Source of the DNA: Oscillospiraceae bacterium
Lineage (GTDB): Bacteria > Bacillota > Clostridia > Oscillospirales > Ruminococcaceae
Assembly: GCA_019424695.1 (NCBI GenBank)
Contig: JAHYZA010000004.1
Location: forward strand, 1 to 64,000
Direction: 5' to 3'
Length of the DNA stretch: 64,000 bases
Shown: in pieces, positions 52,907-61,627 of the stretch
Layout: each line of letters starts with the position of its first letter
Numbering within the stretch: position 1 is the stretch's first letter
Program-made: the position numbers and the translations under genes
Notes under the pieces: model-generated
What the model was told of the DNA's origin: nothing
The model's database searches: none
The model's input: only the letters and a program-made list of their open reading frames with translations

Positions 52907-52935
52907 TTGTTTTGGAACTCTTAAAAAAGTATACT
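52907..52935 (+). promoter_or_regulatory. promoter of the small membrane-protein operon
   Basis: TTGTTT, 17 bases, TATACT. Its -10 lies in the palindrome AGTATACT (52928-52935), which also supplies the -10 of the divergent tetR promoter. Confidence 0.65.
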
Positions 52936-52956
52936 ACAAGCAGATTCAATCAACAA
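52928..52956 (-). promoter_or_regulatory. promoter of the tetR gene
   Basis: Minus strand TTGTTG (52951-52956), 17 bases, TATACT (52928-52933), overlapping the divergent promoter. Confidence 0.62.
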
Positions 52957-52962
52957 TCGTTG
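52951..52962. promoter_or_regulatory. candidate TetR operator
   Basis: CAACAATCGTTG, inverted CAAC/GTTG arms four bases apart, covers the tetR -35 and sits just after the start site of the divergent transcript. Confidence 0.45.
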
Positions 52963-52986
52963 GTTTTATAAAAAGGAGGTATTTTT

Positions 52987-53358
52987 ATGAAAAAAAGCAG
53001 TTTTGTTGCCATGTTACTGGGAACCGTCAGCGGCGTATTCTTTGCCCTGGGCATGTGCATGGCCATGATCCCGGAGTGGAACGCGTTCCGGCCTGGTGTT
53101 GTCCTGGGGGGTGCAGGTCTGGTTCTGGGGTGTGTTACCATGATCGTATGGCGAAAAATGGAACATAAACAGCCGATTCGTATTTCCGGAAAGATCCTTG
53201 GCACGGTGGCGCTTGGCATTGTGGGAGCCCTGACCCTCGGCATGGGCATGTGCTTCTGCATGGTATGGGGCAAAATGGTATTCGGCATTTTCCTTGGGCT
53301 GGCCGGGATCGTTTTGCTGCTCTGTCTGATTCCGCTGACCAAGGGAATTCAAGGATAA
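52987..53358 (+). CDS. small four-segment membrane protein
   Basis: A 123-residue protein with about four hydrophobic segments (approximately 8-27, 38-55, 68-92, 97-115), in two similar halves. Glycine and methionine are abundant. AAGGAGG precedes the ATG. It is under the divergent TetR and followed by a second small gene. It could be a small exporter or an envelope-stress protein; there is no recognised family. Confidence 0.7.
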   Translation: MKKSSFVAMLLGTVSGVFFALGMCMAMIPEWNAFRPGVVLGGAGLVLGCVTMIVWRKMEHKQPIRISGKILGTVALGIVGALTLGMGMCFCMVWGKMVFGIFLGLAGIVLLLCLIPLTKGIQG

Positions 53359-53415
53359 GGACAGTCTCTTGCGCAGACCTGCAAACCGAAGAATTCCGGG
53401 AAAGGAGAAGATCGT

Positions 53416-53619
53416 ATGGCAAAATCCAGTCTTGTCAGGACCAACGAGAAAATCGCAAAAAAAGTGACCGCCACATTCGGAAAAATCGAAAAGCATATTG
53501 TAGGCAGCTACACCAAAATCGAAGATGCGTTTGTGGACCGTTACCTGACCCAGGATGGCGAATCCGTGGAAGAGGCAAAGCGCCGGCTGCGGCAGGAACC
53601 GGCGCGGAAAAATCCCTGA
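53416..53619 (+). CDS. small helical protein of unknown function
   Basis: A 67-residue, highly charged, probably helical protein (AKKVTATFGKIEKHIVGSY, then a DGESVEEAKRRL tail) after AAAGGAG. It follows the membrane protein by 57 bases and likely shares its TetR-controlled transcript. Confidence 0.6.
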   Translation: MAKSSLVRTNEKIAKKVTATFGKIEKHIVGSYTKIEDAFVDRYLTQDGESVEEAKRRLRQEPARKNP

Positions 53620-53730
53620 AAGCCCCCAAACATCCGGCGCTCCCCACGGAGTGACCGCCAAAGCACAAGGTTTCCCGTTCCTGTACCGGCTCTGCTGGCC
53701 GGTGCCTAAAGCCACGGTCTCTCTGCGGCT

Positions 53731-54192
53731 CTACTCCTTCGCCGCATGGGGGATCGTGATTTTTTCTACCTGAATTTTACCGTGGGCCACATCCGCCATC
53801 ATCAGGGTGATCTCCTGGTGAAACCGGCGCGGCCCGCAGGAGCCGGGGTTAAGCCAGAGCACACCGTTTTTCTCCTCCTGCAGATATTTATGGGAGTGAC
53901 CGAACACCACCACATCCACACCGGTAAGGTCTTGCGTCACCTCCTTTTTATTATGAACCAGGAAGAAAGTTACCCCCTCCAACGTAACGGTGAGGTCGTG
54001 GGGGATTGTCTGGGCCCATTCCTTGTCATTGTTGCCCCGGACGATATAAAGGGGCGCATACGCCCGCAGCTGGTCCACAATTTCCGGTTTGTTGATGTCA
54101 CCGCCGTGAAGGATGGCGTCCGTCGTTTGCAGATATTCCATCACCTGAGGACGCAGCAGGCCGTGGGTATCGGAGAGAATGGCAACTTTCAT
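53731..54192 (-). CDS. YfcE/YsnB-type metallophosphoesterase
   Basis: A 153-residue calcineurin-like phosphodiesterase. Metal ligands are in ILSDTHG, GGD, RGNND and FGHSH, the full set. These small enzymes hydrolyse phosphodiesters in the cytoplasm, natural substrate unknown. It overlaps the flavodoxin stop by ATGA and is the last gene of a run starting at ung. Confidence 0.9.
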   Translation of the reverse strand: MKVAILSDTHGLLRPQVMEYLQTTDAILHGGDINKPEIVDQLRAYAPLYIVRGNNDKEWAQTIPHDLTVTLEGVTFFLVHNKKEVTQDLTGVDVVVFGHSHKYLQEEKNGVLWLNPGSCGPRRFHQEITLMMADVAHGKIQVEKITIPHAAKE

Positions 54193-54656
54193 CTTTGCGC
54201 ACCTTCTTCAAAACGGTCCCGGACCTCCCGGTAGAACTGCCTGGCACGCGCCAGGTCTTTGGCGTCCGGGTGGCCTTTGGAAATGCCGCCCACCAGCTTG
54301 AAGGGGCCAAAAGTGTCATATCCTCTGCAGCTGAATTCCCCCAGGATCGGACAATCCTTTTCCCGGGCAATTTCGGCCAGGACCCCGGCGCCGGTTCCTT
54401 TGGCGCCGCCGTAGGTGTAAACGAAAAAGACCGGTTTGCCGTCCGGCAGGTACTGCCGGGCAAAATCCGCCACCGCCTTCTGAAACGCAAAACCGTAGAT
54501 GCCGGAGGCAAATCCGATGCAGTCATACCCTTCCAGGCGGACCGTCTGGCGGGTGGTCACGTCGATCAACTGGACGCCGCCCTCCTGCGCGATGGCGTCC
54601 AGCACTTTTCGCGTATTCCCGTGGTGGCGGGAATAGTAACAAATTGCCGTATTCAT
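54189..54656 (-). CDS. flavodoxin
   Basis: A 155-residue flavodoxin-like electron carrier. The FMN-binding loop is YSRHHGNTRKV at the N-terminus, with FVYTYGGAKGTG as the 90s loop. It overlaps the SDR stop by ATGA and the phosphoesterase start by ATGA, so these three proteins are made together. Confidence 0.88.
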   Translation of the reverse strand: MNTAICYYSRHHGNTRKVLDAIAQEGGVQLIDVTTRQTVRLEGYDCIGFASGIYGFAFQKAVADFARQYLPDGKPVFFVYTYGGAKGTGAGVLAEIAREKDCPILGEFSCRGYDTFGPFKLVGGISKGHPDAKDLARARQFYREVRDRFEEGAQR

Positions 54657-55369
54657 TCGTCAGCACCTCCTTGCAGGGTCCAGCCGAAGTCATTGTGATA
54701 GATCATCTGATGCGTCATGCCGCCGTCGATACAGATGTTCTCGCCCGTGAGGAAACCTGCTTTGTCGGAACAGAGGAACAGCACCATATTGGCAATGTCC
54801 ATCGGGTTGCCCACGCGGCCCGCCGGTTGCTGGGTGGCGTCAGGTCCTTCATACACAGTGCAGTCAGTGTCAATCCAACCGGGGGAGATGGAATTCACCC
54901 GCGCTCTGCCTGCCAGGCTTACCGCCAGGGCATGGGTCAGGGCAGAGATGCCGCCTTTGGCTGCCGTATAGCTCTCGGTCTGGGGCTGGCTCATGCGGTC
55001 GCGGGAAGAAGAAATGTTGACAATGGAAGCCCCCGCACCGAGATACGGCGCAAACAGCTTGGTAAGATAGAACGGTGCCGTAACGCCCACCCGCAGGGCG
55101 TAGTTGAACTCCTCGTAACTGCACTGATCCAGCCCCTTCATCAGCGGCAGCGCATTGTTGACGAGATAATCCACATGGCCGTAGTCTGCAATCACCTTGC
55201 GGGCAAACCCCTCCAGGACGGACGGGTCTGCCAAATCCCCCACATAATAGTCGTTGGGCAGCAGGTCGATCACACAGACATGAGCACCTTCCTTGCGGAA
55301 TTCCTCGGCAATGGCCTTGCCGATACCTTTGGCACCTCCGGTCACGACGGCAACTTTATCGGTAAACAT
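54653..55369 (-). CDS. short-chain dehydrogenase/reductase
   Basis: A 238-residue classical SDR. TGGAKGIG is the dinucleotide loop, NNA and the catalytic S-YxxxK appear as SSRDR and YTAAK, and the C-terminal SDKAGFLTGENICIDGG is typical. Start follows AAAGGAGG. NAD(P)-dependent redox of an unknown alcohol or ketone. Confidence 0.9.
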   Translation of the reverse strand: MFTDKVAVVTGGAKGIGKAIAEEFRKEGAHVCVIDLLPNDYYVGDLADPSVLEGFARKVIADYGHVDYLVNNALPLMKGLDQCSYEEFNYALRVGVTAPFYLTKLFAPYLGAGASIVNISSSRDRMSQPQTESYTAAKGGISALTHALAVSLAGRARVNSISPGWIDTDCTVYEGPDATQQPAGRVGNPMDIANMVLFLCSDKAGFLTGENICIDGGMTHQMIYHNDFGWTLQGGADE

Positions 55370-55381
55370 AGCGCGCCTCCT

Positions 55382-55792
55382 TTAGATGATGATCCCTTCG
55401 CAGTGGTCGATCTCATGCTGGATGATCTCGGCGGTCCAGCCGGTAAAATTCTTGATCCGCTGCTGGAACTTCTCGTTCTGCCATTTCACTTTGATGGTCT
55501 TCCAGCGCTTGACGGGGCGGACGCCGGTCAGCGAAAGGCAGCCTTCCTCCGTTTCATAGGGTCCCGTCCTGCGCAGAATTTCGGGATTGAACATGACCAT
55601 GGGTTGCCCTTCGTTGTCAAAGGCGATGATCCGCTTGTTGACGCCGATCATATTGGCGGCCATGCCTACGCAGCCCTCCTTGTGGTATTCCAGCGTTTCC
55701 AGCAGGTCCGCAGCCACCGGCAGATCCTCCGGTGTGGCGGGTGCTGCTTTTTGTGCCAGAAAAATCACATCTTTACAGATTTCACGAATCAT
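55382..55792 (-). CDS. def: peptide deformylase
   Basis: A 136-residue, short, peptide deformylase-type metalloenzyme that removes the formyl group from nascent proteins. Metal ligands are EGCLS and QHEIDH. Motif 1 reads GCVGMAANMIG, where the usual GxGLAAxQ glutamine is methionine; this variant occurs in some clostridial paralogues. Start after AAGGAGAAAG. It may be a secondary deformylase. Confidence 0.85.
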   Translation of the reverse strand: MIREICKDVIFLAQKAAPATPEDLPVAADLLETLEYHKEGCVGMAANMIGVNKRIIAFDNEGQPMVMFNPEILRRTGPYETEEGCLSLTGVRPVKRWKTIKVKWQNEKFQQRIKNFTGWTAEIIQHEIDHCEGIII

Positions 55793-55861
55793 GGTTCTTT
55801 CTCCTTGTTTTGCGGGGTGGCGGGCGGTTTCGTTTGGATTCATGATATAAATAGGCAATGT

Positions 55862-56563
55862 TCAGTTCTGCCAGACAATGGGCACTTCCCCGTGCTCCTG
55901 TAAAAAAGCATTGACTTTTCCGAATGGCGCCGAGCCGAAGAACCCGCGGTAGGCCGACAGCGGACTGGGATGGGCCGACTCCACGATCAGGACAGGACGC
56001 CGGGCAGCAGCGGTCTGAAAAATCGGCGCATATTTCTGGGCGGGCTTTCCCCAAAGAATGGCGGCCAACGGGGAAGTCCCCGAACCGGCTACATATTCCA
56101 GCGCGGCCCGGGTAAAGGTCTCCCACCCGTGCCCGGCGTGAGAAAAAGCGGCTCCCTGTTCCACGGTCAGAACGGTGTTCAGCAGCAGCACACCCTGCCG
56201 GGTCCACGGTGTCAGATCGTTATGCCGTTGGGTAGCCGGACCGAATTCCGATTCCAATTCCTTGAAGATGTTTTTTAAACTCGGCGGCGTTTTGCAGTCG
56301 TCCGGAACCGAGAAAGAAAGGCCCATGGCCTGACCCGGTTCATGGTAGGGGTCCTGCCCCAGAATGACCGCCCGTACCTGGTGCACCGGGCAGCAGCGGA
56401 ATGCGGCAAAGACGTTTTCCGGAACCGGGTAGACGGTACGGGAAGCAGCGGCCGCCGTCACAAAGGCATCCAGTTCCGCAAAATACGGCTTGGCTGCCTC
56501 TCGGTCCAGGAACGGCGCCCAGTCGCTGCCGGAAAGCCGTGCGATTTGTTCCTGCAAAAGCAT
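55862..56563 (-). CDS. ung: uracil-DNA glycosylase
   Basis: A 233-residue family 1 Ung that removes uracil from DNA. The catalytic water-activating motif GQDPYH and the DNA-intercalating HPSPLSAYRGF loop are intact. Start after AAGGGAG. It leads the minus-strand run with def, SDR, flavodoxin and phosphoesterase genes, and shares its -35 with the divergent lipoprotein gene. Confidence 0.96.
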   Translation of the reverse strand: MLLQEQIARLSGSDWAPFLDREAAKPYFAELDAFVTAAAASRTVYPVPENVFAAFRCCPVHQVRAVILGQDPYHEPGQAMGLSFSVPDDCKTPPSLKNIFKELESEFGPATQRHNDLTPWTRQGVLLLNTVLTVEQGAAFSHAGHGWETFTRAALEYVAGSGTSPLAAILWGKPAQKYAPIFQTAAARRPVLIVESAHPSPLSAYRGFFGSAPFGKVNAFLQEHGEVPIVWQN

Positions 56564-56593
56564 AAAAGTCGCTCCCTTCCTTGAATTTTCACC

Positions 56594-56622
56594 AGTATAC
56601 CACAGGGATGCGGGGGTTGCAA
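56594..56622 (-). promoter_or_regulatory. promoter of ung, -35 shared with the divergent lipoprotein gene
   Basis: Minus strand TTGCAA (56617-56622, self-complementary), 17 bases, TATACT (56594-56599), with TGG before the -10. Confidence 0.75.
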
Positions 56623-56645
56623 TGTGCTCACAAACGCGGTATAAT
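56617..56645 (+). promoter_or_regulatory. promoter of the lipoprotein gene, -35 shared with ung
   Basis: TTGCAA (56617-56622), 17 bases, TATAAT (56640-56645). The same six base pairs serve both directions. Confidence 0.78.
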
Positions 56646-56702
56646 AACGTTTATGTTGCGGCATTGTGCCGCAGGAGAGTTTATTAAAGGGGAGAATTCT
56701 CT

Positions 56703-57845
56703 ATGCGTTCGATCAAGACCAAATTGTTGAGCCTGGGTGTGGCAGCTGCCATGCTGCTGGCTTTGGCGGGCTGCAATATCTCTACGCCCTCCAGCGTAGG
56801 CACCATCGGGAATGTGGATATCCCGGCGGGCGTATATCTGCTGGCCCAGTATAACGCCTACAACACGGCGTCCGGTCTGGCCGATCTTGCCACGGGCGAG
56901 ACCGCCAATGACGTCAAAGCCGTGCTGAAAGCCGAGTGCACCGGCACCATCGGGGATGAGGAAGTCACTGCCACCGGTGCTGAATACATTGACAAGCTGA
57001 CGATGCGTGCCATTGAGTATTATGCCGCAGTCGAAACCAAGTTTGCCGAACTGGGTGCCACGCTGGAAGACGCCGCCACCTCCGAAGTGGCCGACAACGT
57101 CGACAGCATGTGGGAGTCCAATGGGGATCTGTATGAAGCCAACGGCATCGGCAAGGCCAGCCTGCAGGCGTACCTGCTCAACGCGCAGAAAGCCAGCACA
57201 ATCATGGACCTGATCTACGGCCCGAAGGGTACCAATCCGGTCAGCGATGAAGAGTATACCGCTTTCATCAACGACTCCTGCTACTACATCGAGAGCGTTC
57301 AGATTCCGCTGATGGATTACAGCACTTACACCATGGCCGATGATACGCAGAAAGCGCAGATTCAGCAGGTGGCTGAACAGTGCCTCCAGCAGCTGAGCGA
57401 GGAAGCCAACAGCCAGACGGTTTCCAGCAGTGCACTGTATGAAGCGGCGGCCACCTATGTGCCGCAGGCCATGGAGCTGTTGGGTGCTACCATGGAGGAT
57501 GCTTCCCAGTCGGTTTACTACGCAGGTTCGCAGCTGTATACGCCGGATGATCTTTCCGGCTACGGCAGCGACGAGTACAACAACCTGACCGACCCGCTGG
57601 ACGAGGCAGGCATGAACCAGTGGACGACCATCGATCTGGGCACGACGATTCTGGTGGCCCGCCGCATCGATCCGTTCAAGACCTACACCATCGCACAGCT
57701 GACCAGCATGTACGATCTGCTGACGGCGCTGAAGAGCGATGATCTGCAGAACCAATTCTATGCGGACGGCGCTGCCATGAACCACGCACTGGATGAAGGT
57801 GCAATGAATACCTACAGCGCATCCAAAATCAAAAAGAACGTCTAA
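56703..57845 (+). CDS. predicted lipoprotein, SurA/PrsA-like helical fold
   Basis: A 380-residue exported lipoprotein with a lipobox ending at C24 (LALAGC). The mature part is mostly helical and resembles the chaperone-like N-domain of PrsA or SurA, but I see no parvulin isomerase domain. It may assist folding of exported proteins. Start after AAAGGGGAG. Own promoter and terminator. Confidence 0.72.
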   Translation: MRSIKTKLLSLGVAAAMLLALAGCNISTPSSVGTIGNVDIPAGVYLLAQYNAYNTASGLADLATGETANDVKAVLKAECTGTIGDEEVTATGAEYIDKLTMRAIEYYAAVETKFAELGATLEDAATSEVADNVDSMWESNGDLYEANGIGKASLQAYLLNAQKASTIMDLIYGPKGTNPVSDEEYTAFINDSCYYIESVQIPLMDYSTYTMADDTQKAQIQQVAEQCLQQLSEEANSQTVSSSALYEAAATYVPQAMELLGATMEDASQSVYYAGSQLYTPDDLSGYGSDEYNNLTDPLDEAGMNQWTTIDLGTTILVARRIDPFKTYTIAQLTSMYDLLTALKSDDLQNQFYADGAAMNHALDEGAMNTYSASKIKKNV

Positions 57846-57855
57846 GGACTGACTT

Positions 57856-57890
57856 GGCCGGGAGCATCATGGTGTGCCCCGGCCTTTTTG
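57856..57890 (+). terminator. terminator of the lipoprotein gene
   Basis: GGCCGGG (57856-57862) and CCCGGCC (57878-57884) stem with further imperfect inner pairing, followed by TTTTTG. Confidence 0.8.
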
Positions 57891-57909
57891 TTGCCAGAGG
57901 AGGAAAGCC

Positions 57910-58782
57910 ATGACCCAGAATAAGACCGTCAATCTGTTGTTGGAAGTATTGGGATGCTTTATTTCGGCGGCCGGCATTTACAGCTTCGCCGTGGCTGCCG
58001 AGGTCCCGGTCACCGGTATCGCCGGTATCTGTGCGATTCTCTACCGGCTGTTCGGCCTGCCCATGGGCCTGAGCAACGTGATCATCAACGTGCCCATCAT
58101 CTTTTTCAGCTACAAACTGCTGGGCCGTTCCTTCCTGCTGCGCAGTTTGCGCTGCATGATCCTGTTTGCCGTATTCACCGATTATCTGCTGCCCGTTATG
58201 CCCGTTTACACCGGCAACCGTCTGTTGGCGACCATCTGCGGCGGTGTGGTGGGCGGCATCGGCGATGCGCTGATCTACATGCAGAATTCCAGCACCGGCG
58301 GTGTGGATTTCATTACCATGGCCATCAAATCCAAATATCCCCATCTTCCTTTCGGCAACCTGACGTTTGGTGCGGCACTGGCGGTCATTCTGCTCAACGG
58401 CTTGGTTTTCCACGATGTGGATTCCATCATTTATGGTCTGATGTTCAACTTTATTGTGGCGGCGGTCATCAACAAGATGATGTTCGGCTTCTCCTCGTCC
58501 ATGCTGGCTCTGATCGTCACCGACGACGGCAAGGCCGCCTGTGATGAGATCGATCGGGTAGCGGAGCGCGGCTCCACGATTCTGCAAGGCCGTGGCGGCT
58601 ATGGCGGTCAGCCCAAGGATGTGGTGCTGTGCGCCTGCTCCAACAAACAGCTGTATGAGATCGAGCATGCCATGCAGGTTTTGGACCCCGGCTGCTTTAT
58701 CATCATGCTGCAATCCAATGAGGTACAGGGCGAAGGTTTCCGACGCCTGGAACTGGGCAAAAACGACGAAAAATCCTCCTGA
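57910..58782 (+). CDS. YitT family membrane protein (DUF161/DUF2179)
   Basis: A 290-residue protein with five or six membrane segments (residues about 8-190, including PVTGIAGIC and SSTGGVDFITM as family blocks) and a cytoplasmic DUF2179 domain (GRGGYGGQPKDVVLCACS). Widespread in Firmicutes, role unsettled. Start after AGAGGAGG, 20 bases past the terminator of the preceding gene. Confidence 0.9.
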   Translation: MTQNKTVNLLLEVLGCFISAAGIYSFAVAAEVPVTGIAGICAILYRLFGLPMGLSNVIINVPIIFFSYKLLGRSFLLRSLRCMILFAVFTDYLLPVMPVYTGNRLLATICGGVVGGIGDALIYMQNSSTGGVDFITMAIKSKYPHLPFGNLTFGAALAVILLNGLVFHDVDSIIYGLMFNFIVAAVINKMMFGFSSSMLALIVTDDGKAACDEIDRVAERGSTILQGRGGYGGQPKDVVLCACSNKQLYEIEHAMQVLDPGCFIIMLQSNEVQGEGFRRLELGKNDEKSS

Positions 58783-58788
58783 ACAGGA

Positions 58789-58822
58789 ACGGCAGGCAAC
58801 CTCTCGGTTGCCTGCCGTTTTT
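58789..58822. terminator. bidirectional terminator between the YitT gene and the ABC exporter
   Basis: Stem ACGGCAGGCAACC / GGTTGCCTGCCGT (58789-58801, 58806-58818) followed by T's on the plus strand. Confidence 0.88.
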
Positions 58823-58823
58823 C

Positions 58824-60593
58824 TTATTTTAAAATGCCCCGTGCCATATCCTGGAAGATACCCGGCGTGCTTTCAAGTTCACGGAAGGTGCCGCGCTGCA
58901 CGATGCGGCCCTGGTTCATAACGAGAATTTCATCACAGTTGCGCAAGGTGGACAGCCGATGGGCAATGGAGATGACCGTTGTGCCGCACTCTTCTTTCAT
59001 GCGTTCAATCTCACGCTGGATGAGTTTCTCGGAGGTGTTGTCCAGTGCGGAGGTCGCCTCGTCGAGAATCAGGATTCTGGGCTTGCGCAAAAAGATTCGG
59101 GCCAGGGCAATGCGCTGCCGCTGCCCGCCCGAAAGATTGGCTCCTCCCTCAGACAGCATAAAATCATAGGTCCCCGGGAATTTTTCAATGTCGGCGGCAA
59201 TGTTGGCCTTGCGGGCGGCCTCTCGCACTTCAGCCAACGGAATTTTTTCCTGCAGCCCGTAGCAGATGTTGTGGTATACGGTGTCGGCAATCAAAAACGG
59301 CGTTTGGGGCACCAGCGCCACATGCTCCGCCAGCACCCGGCGGGAGAGGGTGGCCAGCGGTACACCGCCAAGGGTCACTTCTCCCTCGGCCCGTTCCAGC
59401 TTGTCTATGACTTTGATCAAGGTGGACTTGCCGCAGCCGCTGGGGCCTGCCACGCCAATGAATTTTCCGGCATCCATACACAGATCAATGTCTTTCAGGA
59501 TCGGTTGGTCCGGCTTTTCGGGATAGCTGAACCGTACGCCGTGCAGCTGCACATCGTTGCCGGCCGGACAGGCTGCCGGCAATTCCGCGCTCTCCTCATA
59601 AGAAAAATCCAACGGCAGTTCCAGAAGCTGGAAGTAATCGTCCGCCAGCACCACACACTCGGAAAACTCATCCAGAATCCGGTGCAGTTCCCGCAGCGGG
59701 CCGGTCAGCTGTGTAAAACAGAGATAGGCAGTGAGCACGGTACCGATGGTGATGACCTGTTGGGAGGCCAGCAGCACCGAAAGCCCGATGACCAGCACAC
59801 TGAAAAAAGCCTCGTTCACGAATTTCAGACAGTCGTAGAACGCCATGGCCTTGTGGTGACGCATCTCTTTTCGGCGCAGCTGTTCGGACTGGGCTTCGAT
59901 GCGGGCACTCTCGGTCCGGGCGCTGTCCAGGGCGCGGATGGTCTCGATACCGCCCAGCAGTTCCACCATGGTGCCGTCCATATCGGCCTTGGTATCCATC
60001 AGTTCCACGCGGATGCCTTTCTGGGTGCTGATCTGCCGGAACACAATAAAGGTACCCACCGGAATCACCAGGATCACCAGACAGGCCACCGTGAACGGCA
60101 GCTGCCAGAAGATCGTGACGATGGCCGCCAGCCCGGTGAAAACAGCCGGAGCAAAATCCATGAACAGCAGCTTGATGAGCTTGACGGTACCTTCCAGACT
60201 GCGGTTGAGCCGGCCATGAATGTTGCCGGTCATATGGTTCCGGAAATAGGAAAGGGGTGCCATCAGCAGAGAAAGTGCCGCGCGCTGGCGGGCATTTTTT
60301 TCGGCCTGGGTGGCGGCATCCTCCACGATCAGGCGGCGAATGACCTTGATGACCTCATTGACCACATTCACCAGCAGGATCACCAGCAGGATGGGCAGCA
60401 CCGAAGAAAAGGTGGCTGTCTGGGCCGCCAGTACATGATCGGTCAGATAACCCACGGCCAGCGGCGTCAGCTGGCTCAATACCGCCGAAACACCCAGAAT
60501 GGCCAATACCATAAAAAATTCCAGCTTCTGCTTTTGGGGCAGCAAGGCAAAAATTTTGTTCCAGACTTTGTGGGGTTCCTTGTTCGTGCTCAT
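58824..60593 (-). CDS. ABC exporter, fused membrane and ATPase domains
   Basis: A 589-residue half-transporter. Six membrane segments occupy the first 320 residues. The ATPase has Walker A GPSGCGKST, signature LSGGQRQR, and Walker B ILILDEATSALD. Start 60593 is preferred over 60623 because the promoter start site would lie too close to the latter. Homodimer exporter of unknown substrate; monocistronic. Confidence 0.9.
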   Translation of the reverse strand: MSTNKEPHKVWNKIFALLPQKQKLEFFMVLAILGVSAVLSQLTPLAVGYLTDHVLAAQTATFSSVLPILLVILLVNVVNEVIKVIRRLIVEDAATQAEKNARQRAALSLLMAPLSYFRNHMTGNIHGRLNRSLEGTVKLIKLLFMDFAPAVFTGLAAIVTIFWQLPFTVACLVILVIPVGTFIVFRQISTQKGIRVELMDTKADMDGTMVELLGGIETIRALDSARTESARIEAQSEQLRRKEMRHHKAMAFYDCLKFVNEAFFSVLVIGLSVLLASQQVITIGTVLTAYLCFTQLTGPLRELHRILDEFSECVVLADDYFQLLELPLDFSYEESAELPAACPAGNDVQLHGVRFSYPEKPDQPILKDIDLCMDAGKFIGVAGPSGCGKSTLIKVIDKLERAEGEVTLGGVPLATLSRRVLAEHVALVPQTPFLIADTVYHNICYGLQEKIPLAEVREAARKANIAADIEKFPGTYDFMLSEGGANLSGGQRQRIALARIFLRKPRILILDEATSALDNTSEKLIQREIERMKEECGTTVISIAHRLSTLRNCDEILVMNQGRIVQRGTFRELESTPGIFQDMARGILK

Positions 60594-60641
60594 ACCGGGC
60601 AGCACCCTTTCCGCGAATTGCATCGCCGCGATGTTGCCTTC

Positions 60642-60650
60642 ATTCTATCA
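60642..60650 (-). promoter_or_regulatory. extended -10 promoter of the ABC exporter gene
   Basis: Minus strand TGATAGAAT; the hexamer 17 bases upstream is TTTTCA. Confidence 0.42.
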
Positions 60651-60694
60651 TACTTTGTTGGGCGTGAAAACGTCCTGTACGGGATTTCGGCAAT

Positions 60695-60724
60695 AAAAAT
60701 GCACAGGACGCTTTGTCCTGTGCA
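60695..60724 (-). terminator. terminator of cysE
   Basis: Minus strand 10-bp stem TGCACAGGAC / GTCCTGTGCA followed by TTTTT. Confidence 0.85.
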
Positions 60725-60736
60725 AAGGTGGTTCCG

Positions 60737-61396
60737 TTATTCGGGGCGGGTGGGCTTGTCGGGCGGGTATTCGCCCTGCATCTTCGCCTCCATCCGGCTC
60801 AGGCGGGCCTCCAGCTCCGAAATGCGGTTGCTGACGATGTCGGGCAGCGCCTGTTGGTCCAGGTCGTCGGCGGGGCAGCACTTGATGTTGCCTACGCGGA
60901 CCACCTCGGCCGGCACACCCACGGCGGTGGCGTTGGCGGGCAGATTTTTCAGCACCACGCAGCCGGCCCCCACACGGACGTTGTCACCGATGTTCACCGG
61001 TCCCAGAATCTTGGCGCCGGCGCCTACCAGCACATTGTTGCCCAGCGTGGGGTGGCGTTTGCCGGTGTCCTTGCCGGTGCCGCCCAGGGTCACACCGTGG
61101 TAGATCGTGCAGTTGTCGCCGATTTCGGCCGTCTCGCCAAAAACAATGCCCATGCCGTGGTCGATGAACAGCTTGTGACCGATCTTGGCGCCGGGGTGGA
61201 TCTCAATGCCCGTGAGGTGGCGGGAGATCTGGCTGATCAGCCGCGCCAGAAAGAAGAATTTCCTTTTATAAAGAAAATGTGCAATGCGATGGGTCACCAG
61301 CACATGAAAACCGGGGTACAGGATGATGACCTCCAGCACGTTGCGGGCGGCAGGGTCCTTATCCCGGATGTTTTTTGCGTCTTCCCAAAGGCCCAT
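60737..61396 (-). CDS. cysE: serine O-acetyltransferase
   Basis: A 219-residue CysE that makes O-acetylserine for cysteine synthesis. The left-handed beta-helix with hexapeptide repeats (GIEIHPGAKIG, HGVTLGGTG, PTLGNNVLVGAGAKILG) and the catalytic H and D in DHGMGIV and HGV are visible. The start is ATG 61396 after AAAGGA; an in-frame ATG seven codons upstream is less likely. It lacks the long N-terminal helical domain of the E. coli enzyme, as is usual in Firmicutes. Confidence 0.93.
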   Translation of the reverse strand: MGLWEDAKNIRDKDPAARNVLEVIILYPGFHVLVTHRIAHFLYKRKFFFLARLISQISRHLTGIEIHPGAKIGHKLFIDHGMGIVFGETAEIGDNCTIYHGVTLGGTGKDTGKRHPTLGNNVLVGAGAKILGPVNIGDNVRVGAGCVVLKNLPANATAVGVPAEVVRVGNIKCCPADDLDQQALPDIVSNRISELEARLSRMEAKMQGEYPPDKPTRPE

Positions 61397-61442
61397 GATG
61401 ATTTCCTTTCCATACAAATCAGATACCTATATAAATAATAGA

Positions 61443-61471
61443 ATACTAGCACACTTTGCGGCAAAAGGCAA
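61443..61471 (-). promoter_or_regulatory. promoter of cysE
   Basis: Minus strand TTGCCT, 17 bases, TAGTAT with TGC upstream of the -10. No T-box is seen in the 45-base leader. Confidence 0.5.
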
Positions 61472-61564
61472 CGCCCGCCGACAGAAGCTGACTTTTTGTC
61501 AAAATGTCCAAAAGTTGACGCAAAAATCCATAAAATCCCTCGCCTGTGAAAAAGCCGCCCTGCA

Positions 61565-61593
61565 TTGACACATCCGCCGCGGCATGGTACAAT
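61565..61593 (+). promoter_or_regulatory. promoter of the pyrC-pyrF-pyrK operon
   Basis: TTGACA, 17 bases, TACAAT, with TGG before the -10; close to consensus. It gives a leader of about 190 bases. Confidence 0.85.
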
Positions 61594-61627
61594 AAGTAAA
61601 ATCTGTGTAAGGGGAGAGGTGCGCCAC

